Part shown: positions 1-6,293 of the stretch, one piece after another | Position numbering within the stretch: the stretch's first letter is position 1 | Layout: every line of letters begins with the position of its first letter | Virus record (IMG/VR): IMGVR_UViG_3300032893_000008 | Location: 1 to 64,000 of that record | From: a virus | DNA length: 64,000 bases | Reading direction: 5' to 3' (one strand) | Position numbers and translations under genes: made by a program | Notes under the pieces: model-generated | Seen by the model: the letters and a program-made list of their open reading frames with translations, nothing else | Told to the model about the DNA's origin: nothing | Database searches by the model: none

Positions 1-2
1 GT

Positions 3-284
3 TGCCATGTTCTATTCGACAGTGCCGCCTGCCGCACCGCCGAAAGAGCATCGCTCCGCGCCCACCTCGCCGCTGCGGAGAAGGAGCGCGACGAGGCCCG
101 CAAGCGGGTGGAGGAGATGGAGAAGGTTGTGAAGGCGGCAGAAGCCTACGTCTCCGCTTGCGTGTGTGCGGCGGTGATGGATGACGACGAGGCTGGGTTT
201 CACGAGGCCAACGCGGCTCTCCAACGAGCCGTGAATGAGATGCACGACTCCGCGCTCGATCCCGCCGGGAAGGGGGAAACGTGA
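3..284 (+). CDS. Hypothetical charged helical protein (5' truncated)
   Basis: The reading frame is open from the window edge to TGA at 282-284, so the start lies upstream. About 93 codons are visible. The middle is rich in Glu, Lys, Arg and Ala in a pattern that suggests a coiled coil (for example EKERDEARKRVEEMEK), followed by a small segment with two cysteines and an acidic stretch. The stop overlaps the GTG of the next gene as GTGA, typical of translational coupling. No family is recognised. Other frames here are shadows. Confidence 0.6.
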   Translation, partial: CHVLFDSAACRTAERASLRAHLAAAEKERDEARKRVEEMEKVVKAAEAYVSACVCAAVMDDDEAGFHEANAALQRAVNEMHDSALDPAGKGET

Positions 285-469
285 CCCGCGACGAGATGGA
301 AGCGAAGGCGAGGGAGATCGTGCAGGCGTTCGAAGGTCGCCTCGTGGACCCGCACTGGCTGATCCTCAAGGCTCTCCAGCAGGCGCGGGAAGAAGCGATT
401 GAGGAGGCGGCGAAGGTGTGCGAGGAGAAGATCCGCGCCCTCGCGGCGGGCGGGAAGGGGGAGGGGTGA
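281..469 (+). CDS. Hypothetical 62-aa protein
   Basis: Starts at GTG in a GTGA overlap with the upstream gene, behind a purine-rich GGGAAGGGGGAA ribosome site. It begins MTRDEMEAKAREIVQAF, is strongly helical and acidic/basic, and ends in a Gly-rich tail just as its upstream neighbour does. It overlaps the next gene by four bases (GTGA at 466-469). Function unknown. The chain of GTGA overlaps marks an operon of small accessory genes. Confidence 0.6.
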   Translation: MTRDEMEAKAREIVQAFEGRLVDPHWLILKALQQAREEAIEEAAKVCEEKIRALAAGGKGEG

Positions 470-840
470 GCATCTGGGACAAGTTTGCCAAGGTCTTCGC
501 GGCGCTCGATGAGGTCTGCGTCGAGGCCGACCGTCACGAAGACCACGGTCACGGTGAGCAAGGAGGCGCGGCGTGGGGAATCAGGGAAGGGGAAGGGATG
601 AGCGTCGATATGGAATTGGACCGGCTCATCAACGAGGCATGGGAAAAATGCGGGTCGGATAGGCTATGTGACGGCTGCATCCTGCGTCTAGCGAAGGCTA
701 TCCGTATCGCAACCTTGAATAAAGCCGCAGATATGGCGGCCGCGAGATGCCGGAACCATCCGCGGACCACGACGTGTCCGGGCTGCGAAGCAGCAGTAGA
801 GATTCGCGGTCGTGCCGTCGCCGAGAAGGAGGAGTGGTGA
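466..840 (+). CDS. Hypothetical protein with two CxxC-like pairs
   Basis: Begins at the overlapping GTG (VSIWDKFAKVF); an ATG at 598 (MSVDMELDRLINEAW), also behind a good purine stretch, is an alternative start or a second initiation site. The C-terminal half has Cys-containing pairs (LCDGC and CPGC) that could bind zinc. About 124 residues. It ends in a GTGA overlap with a small membrane protein. No family recognised. Confidence 0.55.
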   Translation: MSIWDKFAKVFAALDEVCVEADRHEDHGHGEQGGAAWGIREGEGMSVDMELDRLINEAWEKCGSDRLCDGCILRLAKAIRIATLNKAADMAAARCRNHPRTTTCPGCEAAVEIRGRAVAEKEEW

Positions 841-980
841 CCTGGAGCTGTCATATCGATCTCTGGATCCAAAGCGCTTCTTGCTACACACAAATCAGTC
901 CCGATACGCTTTGGGCATTGGCAGTCACTACCTTCGCCGTCGCCATCGTCCTTTTCGTTATTTTTCGCAAAAAGTCTTGA
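837..980 (+). CDS. Small single-pass membrane protein (47 aa)
   Basis: GTG start in a GTGA overlap at 837-840. The short hydrophilic N-terminus (VTWSCHIDLWIQS) is followed by about 20 hydrophobic residues from WALAVTTFAVAIVL onward and a basic tail FRKKS, the signature of one membrane helix with the C-terminus in the cytoplasm. Its size and place in an accessory operon would suit a membrane-acting phage protein, but that is inference. Confidence 0.5.
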   Translation: MTWSCHIDLWIQSASCYTQISPDTLWALAVTTFAVAIVLFVIFRKKS

Positions 981-1005
981 CCCCATCAATTTCAGGCGGT
1001 AGTAT
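977..1005 (+). promoter_or_regulatory. Sigma70-type promoter
   Basis: TTGACC (977-982), 17-base spacer, TAGTAT (1000-1005) preceded by GCGG. Predicted start about 1012, followed by an AGGAGG ribosome site (1013-1018) and ATG at 1025. One of the few promoters here with a conventional leader. Confidence 0.7.
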
Positions 1006-1024
1006 CAGCATCAGGAGGTCCAAG

Positions 1025-1213
1025 ATGAACTATGCGAAGCGAGTGGTCCAGGCCCTGATGACGAGCGGATACATGGACGAGGATGCAGCCAAGGAACTGG
1101 TGGCCGCGAACGCCGCGATCGTGATCGCCGGCGGGATGAACGGAGATCCCGCGGAAGATGTCGCGCACGACCTGTTCCTGATGCTCGGCCTCGGTCTCGG
1201 AGAGGAGAACTGA
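1025..1213 (+). CDS. Hypothetical 62-aa protein
   Basis: ATG at 1025 sits seven bases after a strong AGGAGG site, directly behind a sigma70-like promoter. The sequence is a small helical protein (MNYAKRVVQALMTSGYMDED) with an Ala-rich centre. The stop overlaps the next start as TGATG. Function unknown. Confidence 0.6.
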   Translation: MNYAKRVVQALMTSGYMDEDAAKELVAANAAIVIAGGMNGDPAEDVAHDLFLMLGLGLGEEN

Positions 1214-1422
1214 TGAAGATCACCTTCGACGTCAAGAAGGTCACGGTCATCGAACGGGGATTTCTAACGGATATCGTCATCCTGCACACGGATCTTCCCA
1301 CGCCGGTGCCGGGAGTAACTCAGGACGATCTGACCGTAGAATTCCGCGCCTACTCCGGGAAAGGATCGGAATACGTTCGGGAGAACTTCCCCGGGATCCC
1401 GATGGAGATCGTAAAGGCGTAA
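1213..1422 (+). CDS. Hypothetical 69-aa protein
   Basis: Starts ATG in a TGATG overlap with the upstream gene and ends TAA. The alternating hydrophobic pattern (MKITFDVKKVTVIERGF) predicts a small beta-rich fold. No family recognised. A tRNA-like element begins only nine bases after the stop. Confidence 0.6.
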   Translation: MKITFDVKKVTVIERGFLTDIVILHTDLPTPVPGVTQDDLTVEFRAYSGKGSEYVRENFPGIPMEIVKA

Positions 1423-1430
1423 ACACACAC

Positions 1431-1537
1431 GGGTTCGTAGCTCAAGTAGGCAGCAATGCTGAAAGCCATCCTAGTGATGGTAGGAGAGCACCGCCACCAG
1501 GCGGGGGATGCTGGTTCGAATCCGGCCGGACCCACCA
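1431..1537 (+). tRNA. tRNA-like gene with D-loop insertion and abnormal anticodon loop
   Basis: A perfect 7-bp acceptor (GGGTTCG / CGGACCC), A73 and an encoded CCA (1535-1537) flank a normal T arm (GCTGG TTCGAAT CCGGC). The D stem GCTC/GAGC (1440-1443, 1486-1489) encloses about 42 bases instead of about 8-10, with an extra hairpin CCATC-CTAGT-GATGG. The anticodon stem CCGCC/GGCGG then closes on only four bases (ACCA). An alternative fold reads TCCTA-GTGATGG-TAGGA as the anticodon arm (anticodon GAT, Ile) with a long variable arm. Identity is therefore unassigned. Confidence 0.4.
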
Positions 1538-1690
1538 AAAACGAAGATAGAGTGGTAGACAGCTAGTCCCTGTTGGTCTGACAGTAGGAGAACTTGCAAG
1601 CGAAACATTGGGATGACGACCTGACGAAGAACTCGCTGGTGCCAATTCTACTGTTGCGGGTTCGAGCCCCGCTTAATTTTTCGGAGTAAA
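1538..1690 (+). ncRNA. Structured, tRNA-like region of unknown identity
   Basis: No gene is seen here. The 3' part has a perfect T-arm module, GCGGG TTCGAGC CCCGC, and the 5' part has a D-loop-like AGTGGTAGA. A 7-bp helix ACAGTAG/CTACTGT encloses about 65 bases between them. No standard acceptor stem or anticodon arm can be drawn, and CCA is absent. It may be a degenerate or insertion-bearing tRNA, or a separate structured RNA. TCGGAG near 1682 serves as ribosome site for the gene at 1693. Confidence 0.25.
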
Positions 1691-1692
1691 CG

Positions 1693-2079
1693 ATGGCAGG
1701 TTTTGGAACGAAAAAGATGCTGGGGCGGCCGCAGGCCGAGCGCGAGGCGAACTGCCAAGCGCGCCTAGCTGCGTTCCGGGCCATGCCGAAGGAAGCCCGG
1801 GTCCGTCAGTTCCTGGAGGGCATGAATTATTCCTTCCAGGGTGGGTTCGGTGGGGTGTTCCACAACGCCAAGACGAAGTCGAAGGACTCCGGGCTGCCGG
1901 CGGACGTGGGGAACCTGTATCGGGAGGCCAGGGATTGGGGCTATGCGGCTTTCGCCGTCGAGAAGGCCGGCCACGTCGACCTGGCTACGCACTTCGCCGT
2001 CCTGGCGACCCGGGCTTCCTCTAAGGCAACAGGCATGATGGCGACGGGCTGGGTGTCCGACGCCGGGGTCGACAATTGA
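1693..2079 (+). CDS. Hypothetical 128-aa protein
   Basis: ATG eight bases after GGAG. The N-terminus is basic (MAGFGTKKMLGRPQAEREAN) and the rest mixed helical with a Gly-rich middle. The final codons overlap the TTG start of the next gene (TTGA). No recognisable domain. Confidence 0.6.
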   Translation: MAGFGTKKMLGRPQAEREANCQARLAAFRAMPKEARVRQFLEGMNYSFQGGFGGVFHNAKTKSKDSGLPADVGNLYREARDWGYAAFAVEKAGHVDLATHFAVLATRASSKATGMMATGWVSDAGVDN

Positions 2080-2288
2080 AGAAAGGCACCCACTTCCTCG
2101 TGGGATTCCTCGTGGGCCTGATCCTGGCCACGGGGATGTGGGAGCCTGTTGTCCAGCGGAGCACCGAAATCACCAAGCGCGTCCTGGAGGATGAGCGCGA
2201 CCTCTTCGACTGCAACGCATCCCGAATCGAAGGCGAAGCGCTCTACCAGGAACAAGTCCTACTGATGCGAGGGAAGAAGAAGCCATGA
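2076..2288 (+). CDS. Small N-terminally anchored membrane protein (70 aa)
   Basis: Likely TTG start inside a TTGA overlap. MKKGTHFLVGFLVGLILATG is a basic start followed by a hydrophobic helix, then a charged helical domain ending GKKKP. It could be a signal-anchor protein facing the periplasm or exterior. It resembles phage spanin-sized products in size only; no lysis function can be claimed. Confidence 0.5.
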   Translation: MKKGTHFLVGFLVGLILATGMWEPVVQRSTEITKRVLEDERDLFDCNASRIEGEALYQEQVLLMRGKKKP

Positions 2289-2449
2289 AGTCCATCTCGG
2301 CTACCGACGATTCGATCATCGCTTTCGTCCTGCGTTACGGGAGTATCGCGCCCAACATGCTGGAGCGCCTCTCGCCCCTCGGGATACTCGTCCTGACTCA
2401 CCTGATCAACGTCGAAATCGGACTAGAGAGTCCGTGGGAGAACCCGTGA
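2285..2449 (+). CDS. Hypothetical 54-aa protein
   Basis: ATG overlaps the upstream stop as ATGA. The product MKSISATDDSIIAFVLRYGS continues with a hydrophobic second half, possibly a membrane-associated helix. It ends TGA at 2447-2449, inside the GTGA start of the AAA ATPase gene. Unknown function. Confidence 0.5.
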   Translation: MKSISATDDSIIAFVLRYGSIAPNMLERLSPLGILVLTHLINVEIGLESPWENP

Positions 2450-3336
2450 ACGAACATACGATGCAGCAAGGCAGTGGTGTGGGCCCTGAGTGGAATAGGG
2501 TCATCGTGATTCCACCGGAGAAGGAGCGCGCTCCTTTCAAGTCCGGGATCTACGATACTCACATCGACATGTTCGGTCATCCAATCTTCAAGGCGATAAT
2601 GCCCAGCGGCGAGCCTATCATCGATGTCGGCGGCCTGGCCCAAGAACTGCTGAAGGACATGCAGCTCTTCATGAGTAATCGCTCGAAATACCTGAAGCTC
2701 AAGCTCCCCCATAAACGCGGCTACCTGATGCATGGCGATCCGGGATGCGGCAAGACCAGTATGATTCGGCTGGTCCAGCGACTTTTCGTCGAAAAGTTCG
2801 GTGGGACCGTGCTTCACATCCGGCACGTTTCCTGCTCGCAATTCTACGACGAAGTGCACAAGGTCGATCCCATGATGCCGATTATGTTCGTGATCGAGGA
2901 CCTCGACAACTACCTGAGCAGCTTCGAACCCCAACTGCTGGAATTCCTCGATGGCGCCGAGAGCCTGGACAACGTAATCCTGCTGGCGACCACGAACTAC
3001 CTACAGAACGTGCCGGATCGCGTCCGCTCGCGCCCTTCACGCATCGATCGGCTGTTCGCGGTCGCCAAACCCAACACGGAGGAGCGCCAAATCTACCTGG
3101 CCGGCCTCGGTGCGACTGGCGAGTATCTTTCCACGCTGGTGAGCTACTCCGAAGGGATGTCCTTCGCGCAGGCCAAGGAACTCTTCATCGGGACGGCGAT
3201 CTTCGGCAACTCCATCAACGAAGTCGCCGAGCGCCTCAAGAACCTACCTGATGAAGCCCTCATGGAAGAAGACGAAGCCGACGAGGATTACCCTGGACAA
3301 GGCAAGGTCGCGGTGTCGCCGACAGATCTGCGTTGA
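2446..3336 (+). CDS. AAA-family ATPase (BCS1-like fold)
   Basis: About 296 residues from the GTG in the GTGA overlap (another GTG 12 bases upstream is possible). Walker A is GDPGCGKTS near residue 97 and Walker B MFVIEDLDN near 147. These are followed by a sensor-1-like ATTNY and an SRPSRIDRLF segment like the arginine-finger region of AAA proteins. The C-terminus is very acidic. It resembles the AAA protein at 23119-24099, so the phage has two related copies. Substrate unknown; protein or complex remodelling is likely from the family. Confidence 0.8.
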   Translation: MNEHTMQQGSGVGPEWNRVIVIPPEKERAPFKSGIYDTHIDMFGHPIFKAIMPSGEPIIDVGGLAQELLKDMQLFMSNRSKYLKLKLPHKRGYLMHGDPGCGKTSMIRLVQRLFVEKFGGTVLHIRHVSCSQFYDEVHKVDPMMPIMFVIEDLDNYLSSFEPQLLEFLDGAESLDNVILLATTNYLQNVPDRVRSRPSRIDRLFAVAKPNTEERQIYLAGLGATGEYLSTLVSYSEGMSFAQAKELFIGTAIFGNSINEVAERLKNLPDEALMEEDEADEDYPGQGKVAVSPTDLR

Positions 3337-3357
3337 AAGACTCCACGGGGGAAAATC

Positions 3358-3386
3358 TTGACTTCCACAACCAACGATCGTATCCT
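3358..3386 (+). promoter_or_regulatory. Promoter giving a leaderless message
   Basis: TTGACT (3358-3363), 17-base spacer, TATCCT (3381-3386), then only seven bases to the ATG at 3394. The predicted transcription start coincides with the start codon and there is no ribosome-binding site. Confidence 0.7.
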
Positions 3387-3393
3387 CTAGGCC

Positions 3394-3834
3394 ATGAAAC
3401 GCGTCTACATCCTCTCCGGTCTCCCTGGCATGGGCAAGTCTACGCTCGCCAACGTTCTTCTTCTCGGTCACGTGGGGTTGGGGCATATCGTCTCCGCCGA
3501 TCACTACCTGGTCAATGAGGACGGGAAATACGAGTGGTCCGTGGAGCGCCTCAAGAACGCTCACGCGCTCTGTCGTCGGCGCTACTTCAGCCTCATCGCC
3601 GAAGAGTTGGAAGTCGTTGGGGATCGAATCGTCATCCTCGACAACACCAACCTCGCCAAGCGTGAGTTCGCAGAATACAAGCGCGCGGCCGAGGATCACG
3701 GTTGGCAGGTTTTCGAGATCTGCGTCGGGAATCTCGACGTCGACACCGCCGAGAAGCGGAACACTCACCAGGTGCCGCGAGCTACCTTGGAGAAGATGCG
3801 GGATCGCCTCCGGAGCCGCTGGGCGACTGGGTGA
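3394..3834 (+). CDS. Polynucleotide-kinase-like P-loop kinase
   Basis: 146 residues. Walker A GLPGMGKST lies at residues 9-17, followed by SADHYL and ILDNTN, the arrangement of the T4 Pnkp kinase / AAA_33 group. There is no phosphatase domain. This group phosphorylates 5'-OH nucleic-acid ends or small metabolites; the substrate here is inferred. Together with the RNA ligase (29579-30547) and RlaP-like protein (45709-46803) it suggests RNA repair. It has its own leaderless promoter. Confidence 0.75.
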   Translation: MKRVYILSGLPGMGKSTLANVLLLGHVGLGHIVSADHYLVNEDGKYEWSVERLKNAHALCRRRYFSLIAEELEVVGDRIVILDNTNLAKREFAEYKRAAEDHGWQVFEICVGNLDVDTAEKRNTHQVPRATLEKMRDRLRSRWATG

Positions 3835-4098
3835 ATGCCGGGGACTAGCGATAGCAGTAAAAATCTTTTCCCGATGAACCCGAACAATATTTCGGTCGAC
3901 CATCGGGTCAGGCACTACGCTCGTCCAGATCTAGGCGTGGGCATCGTGGAGTCTATCAACCAACAAGCAGGCGATGCCTTCATCCGTTGGGCAAATGAGG
4001 ACTACAAAAGCCTAAAGATGCACTACCTGACCTACCTGTATCGAGATCCGCTGGACGTGATCTACGGGATCCTGGACGAGCTTACGAAGCAGTCTTGA
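3835..4098 (+). CDS. DUF3553-like small protein
   Basis: The frame opens at ATG 3835 directly after the previous stop; a second ATG at 3874 (MNPNNISVDHRVRHYARPDL) begins the conserved-looking part. The pattern VRHYARPDLGVGIVE, then a short beta segment, resembles DUF3553 / CarD-N-like SH3 barrels. The 3' end overlaps the convergent minus-strand gene by 17 bases. Function unknown. Confidence 0.55.
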   Translation: MPGTSDSSKNLFPMNPNNISVDHRVRHYARPDLGVGIVESINQQAGDAFIRWANEDYKSLKMHYLTYLYRDPLDVIYGILDELTKQS

Positions 4099-4264
4099 CT
4101 TCGTCCGCGGTCTTTTCGTCGAGACGATCGCGAAGATAAGTCGCCGTCGTGTCGAGCGGTCCAACGATCAGCCGTTCCGCGTTCTCAAATCCTAGCTGAT
4201 AAGCAACGCACTCGGCGCACGTCTTTTCGCCTGCTTCATCGTGGGCGCAGTGATAGAGGGCCAT
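4082..4264 (-). CDS. Hypothetical 60-aa cysteine-containing protein
   Basis: ATG at 4264 overlaps the upstream stop (TAATG). The N-terminal half has a C...CAEC arrangement (YHCAHDEAGEKTCAEC) that could bind zinc, followed by a helical half. It ends TAA, overlapping tail-to-tail with the plus-strand gene at 3835-4098. No family recognised. Confidence 0.5.
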   Translation of the reverse strand: MALYHCAHDEAGEKTCAECVAYQLGFENAERLIVGPLDTTATYLRDRLDEKTADEVKTAS

Positions 4265-4455
4265 TAGCTCTCCTTCTTCGTCTCGTGAGCTGGCGCGGCT
4301 GCCTTGGCTTCTGCCTCAACGGCAGCGATCGCGGCACCGATCTCGCCCATCAGGGCGTTCACGGCCGGAAGATTCTTCACCCCACCGGTCTTGAGTGCGA
4401 GATCGCACAGGTTGTGAATGGTATCGAGGGCGTTGTTGGATAGTTCAAGCTTCAT
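4264..4455 (-). CDS. Hypothetical 63-aa helical protein
   Basis: ATG at 4455 lies six bases downstream of a TAAAAT -10 element, so it is probably leaderless. The protein is helical and Ala-rich (AAIAAVEAEAKAAAPAHE) with a charged C-terminus. It is followed in a TAATG overlap by the gene ending at 4082. Function unknown. Confidence 0.55.
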   Translation of the reverse strand: MKLELSNNALDTIHNLCDLALKTGGVKNLPAVNALMGEIGAAIAAVEAEAKAAAPAHETKKES

Positions 4456-4461
4456 GGTGCT

Positions 4462-4467
4462 ATTTTA
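4462..4467 (-). promoter_or_regulatory. Extended -10 promoter, leaderless
   Basis: Minus-strand TGGTAAAAT: the hexamer is TAAAAT with the TG-N extension, six bases before ATG 4455. No clear -35 at 17 bases. Confidence 0.55.
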
Positions 4468-4472
4468 CCAGA

Positions 4473-5840
4473 TTACTCAAAGTAGCCATTGACCGTTACG
4501 TCCCCGCGAATAACCTGCGACGCGGTAGCGGTGCCGACAGGAACCTGAAGGATCACGTGGAAGAAGCGAGATGCGTCCACGCATAGCGGCGGGCTGAAGT
4601 TCATAACGACGTCGGACGCAGCAGCACCGATGGCGGCGCCAACAATAAAACCTTGCGTGCCCAGGGGAATACGGCGAGGTGCCCAAGTTCCGGCGCCGTC
4701 GGCGGTCGCCAGCGAGACAGCGGAAGCATTCACGCCAACGCCCCAATCGAGGATCGTTGCTGTAGTCGCTACCGCCGCTCCGGTGTTGATAGCCGAAATC
4801 TTAACCGAGGTAACGTAAAGCTGATATCCCGCCGGCACCTGGTAACCAAATAGCGCAAAGTCCGTCGCAGCACCGGCAGGAGCGGCGAACTGATAGCGAC
4901 CCCCTAGGGTCGTGTAACCAGCGGCGGTATTCGATAGTGTAGCGCTGGAAGGACTGGCGGAGTTCGCATGGTTCGCCGTCTGTCCGAACGCAGTGATCGG
5001 CGACTGGTAGGCACCCAGTCCGCGGCCGACTTGCACGTCCGCCCACTGTTTGTTCCAGTTGATATCGAGCTGAGCTACCGAAACTGAGGCAATCGAGAGC
5101 TGAGGAGCCAACGCCGGCGCGGAACCACCGCTATATACTCGCGCGAATATCGGCATCCTAGTGGTGCTGGACTGAGAGGGGTTCGTTCCCGGGGTCAGCG
5201 TAGCCACCAGGACTTCATCGACGAAGAATAGGCTCTGAGCGTTCGTCGTTCGAACAATCTCGAAAGTGTGGTAGGCCGCGGAAGGAGTGGAGAGAGCTTG
5301 CGTAGTTTCCGTGCCGTTGAAGTTAACTACCGCCTGGAAAGCAGCGCCAGTCCAGCGGAAGAAGGAACCATCCGTAGGGGCGGCGGTCGTAGCGACTACG
5401 CCGAAACCTAGCTCACCTACGGCGTTAGTTTCAGGGAGGTTGACGGGCTTGGCGTAGAATCGAGCCGACACGCCGAAGTTGCCGAGGCGAGCTGGATTCT
5501 TGATCGAGTTGATGATCGCGTAAACGCTAGTAGCGATCGATCCACCGGCGTTAAGCAGGATTCCGTTCGCTAGAGTCTGCGTGATCGTCATCGTCGAAGT
5601 CGACTGGAGCCAGATATTCGTGTTGATCGCCGTGCCATCAACCGGATCCCAGATGTAGAGGTCATCTAGACCGCAACGCTGGCGACCGCCCGACGGTGAA
5701 ACGAAGGCTTTGTTGCCGTTCGAATCCGTCATCGGTCCGATGTAGTTACCGGACTGATCATAGATCGATGTCCGGGCGGCTTTCGACGTCGGGTCTACCG
5801 TGAGGAGGTCAATTGTCGCGCCACTTTGAATGATAGCCAT
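4473..5840 (-). CDS. Virion surface / tail protein (455 aa)
   Basis: Ser, Thr, Ala and Gly rich, almost Cys-free and beta-predicted. The N-terminus (MAIIQSGATIDLLTVDPTSK) resembles receptor-side or decoration proteins. Residues about 90-270 look like a concanavalin/LamG-type jelly roll with SVYAIINS and FFVDEVLVATL segments. The C-terminal part is a separate beta domain. It follows the giant repetitive protein and a 147-aa partner, so a tail or capsid-decoration role is inferred. Receptor binding is possible but unproven. Confidence 0.6.
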   Translation of the reverse strand: MAIIQSGATIDLLTVDPTSKAARTSIYDQSGNYIGPMTDSNGNKAFVSPSGGRQRCGLDDLYIWDPVDGTAINTNIWLQSTSTMTITQTLANGILLNAGGSIATSVYAIINSIKNPARLGNFGVSARFYAKPVNLPETNAVGELGFGVVATTAAPTDGSFFRWTGAAFQAVVNFNGTETTQALSTPSAAYHTFEIVRTTNAQSLFFVDEVLVATLTPGTNPSQSSTTRMPIFARVYSGGSAPALAPQLSIASVSVAQLDINWNKQWADVQVGRGLGAYQSPITAFGQTANHANSASPSSATLSNTAAGYTTLGGRYQFAAPAGAATDFALFGYQVPAGYQLYVTSVKISAINTGAAVATTATILDWGVGVNASAVSLATADGAGTWAPRRIPLGTQGFIVGAAIGAAASDVVMNFSPPLCVDASRFFHVILQVPVGTATASQVIRGDVTVNGYFE

Positions 5841-5849
5841 GTTGTTACC

Positions 5850-6293
5850 TTAAGCCGAGACTGCGTAATTGAATTTGATGTTCCCTCTTATCGGACCGCC
5901 CTTGGGAGGACAAACCCAATAAACCCTGATCGTAGTTGAGTTTACCACATAAGCTGTAGCCAGAACTTGATCCATCTCAGCCTCGTCCGCCTGATCACCT
6001 TTCCCGGTGTAAGGACCGGCGGCTTGCTGGATCAGGACTGGTTTCCCGGGGGTAAGTCCGGAGGAGGTAATGTCAAAAGTGCCGCTATATTGAGGGACTC
6101 CACCGCCGATGGAGGTTTCAACGGTCGTGAGGGTAAGACCGCCCCCGGGACCACCACCCGGAACGTTGACGGTAGCTGTATCGCCAGAAACGGTAGCGGT
6201 GACACCCGCGCCTGTGAAATCCAGGGAGTGCACTACCCCCTGGGAAACGCCTTCATCTCTGACTTCCACTCCTGAAGGGTTATAAACCGGCAT
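5850..6293 (-). CDS. Putative virion protein (147 aa)
   Basis: ATG at 6293 overlaps the upstream stop (TAATG). MPVYNPSGVEVRDEGVSQGV and the VTATVSGDTATVNVPGGGPG segment are the style of phage fibre or tail-needle N-terminal adaptor segments. The rest is a small beta domain. It lies between two large structural proteins, so it is probably part of the same appendage. Confidence 0.55.
   Translation of the reverse strand: MPVYNPSGVEVRDEGVSQGVVHSLDFTGAGVTATVSGDTATVNVPGGGPGGGLTLTTVETSIGGGVPQYSGTFDITSSGLTPGKPVLIQQAAGPYTGKGDQADEAEMDQVLATAYVVNSTTIRVYWVCPPKGGPIRGNIKFNYAVSA

Noticed and set aside
1431-1537. Group I or other self-splicing intron in the tRNA
   Set aside because: The extra segment is only about 30 bases and lies in the D-loop, far too short for a self-splicing intron.
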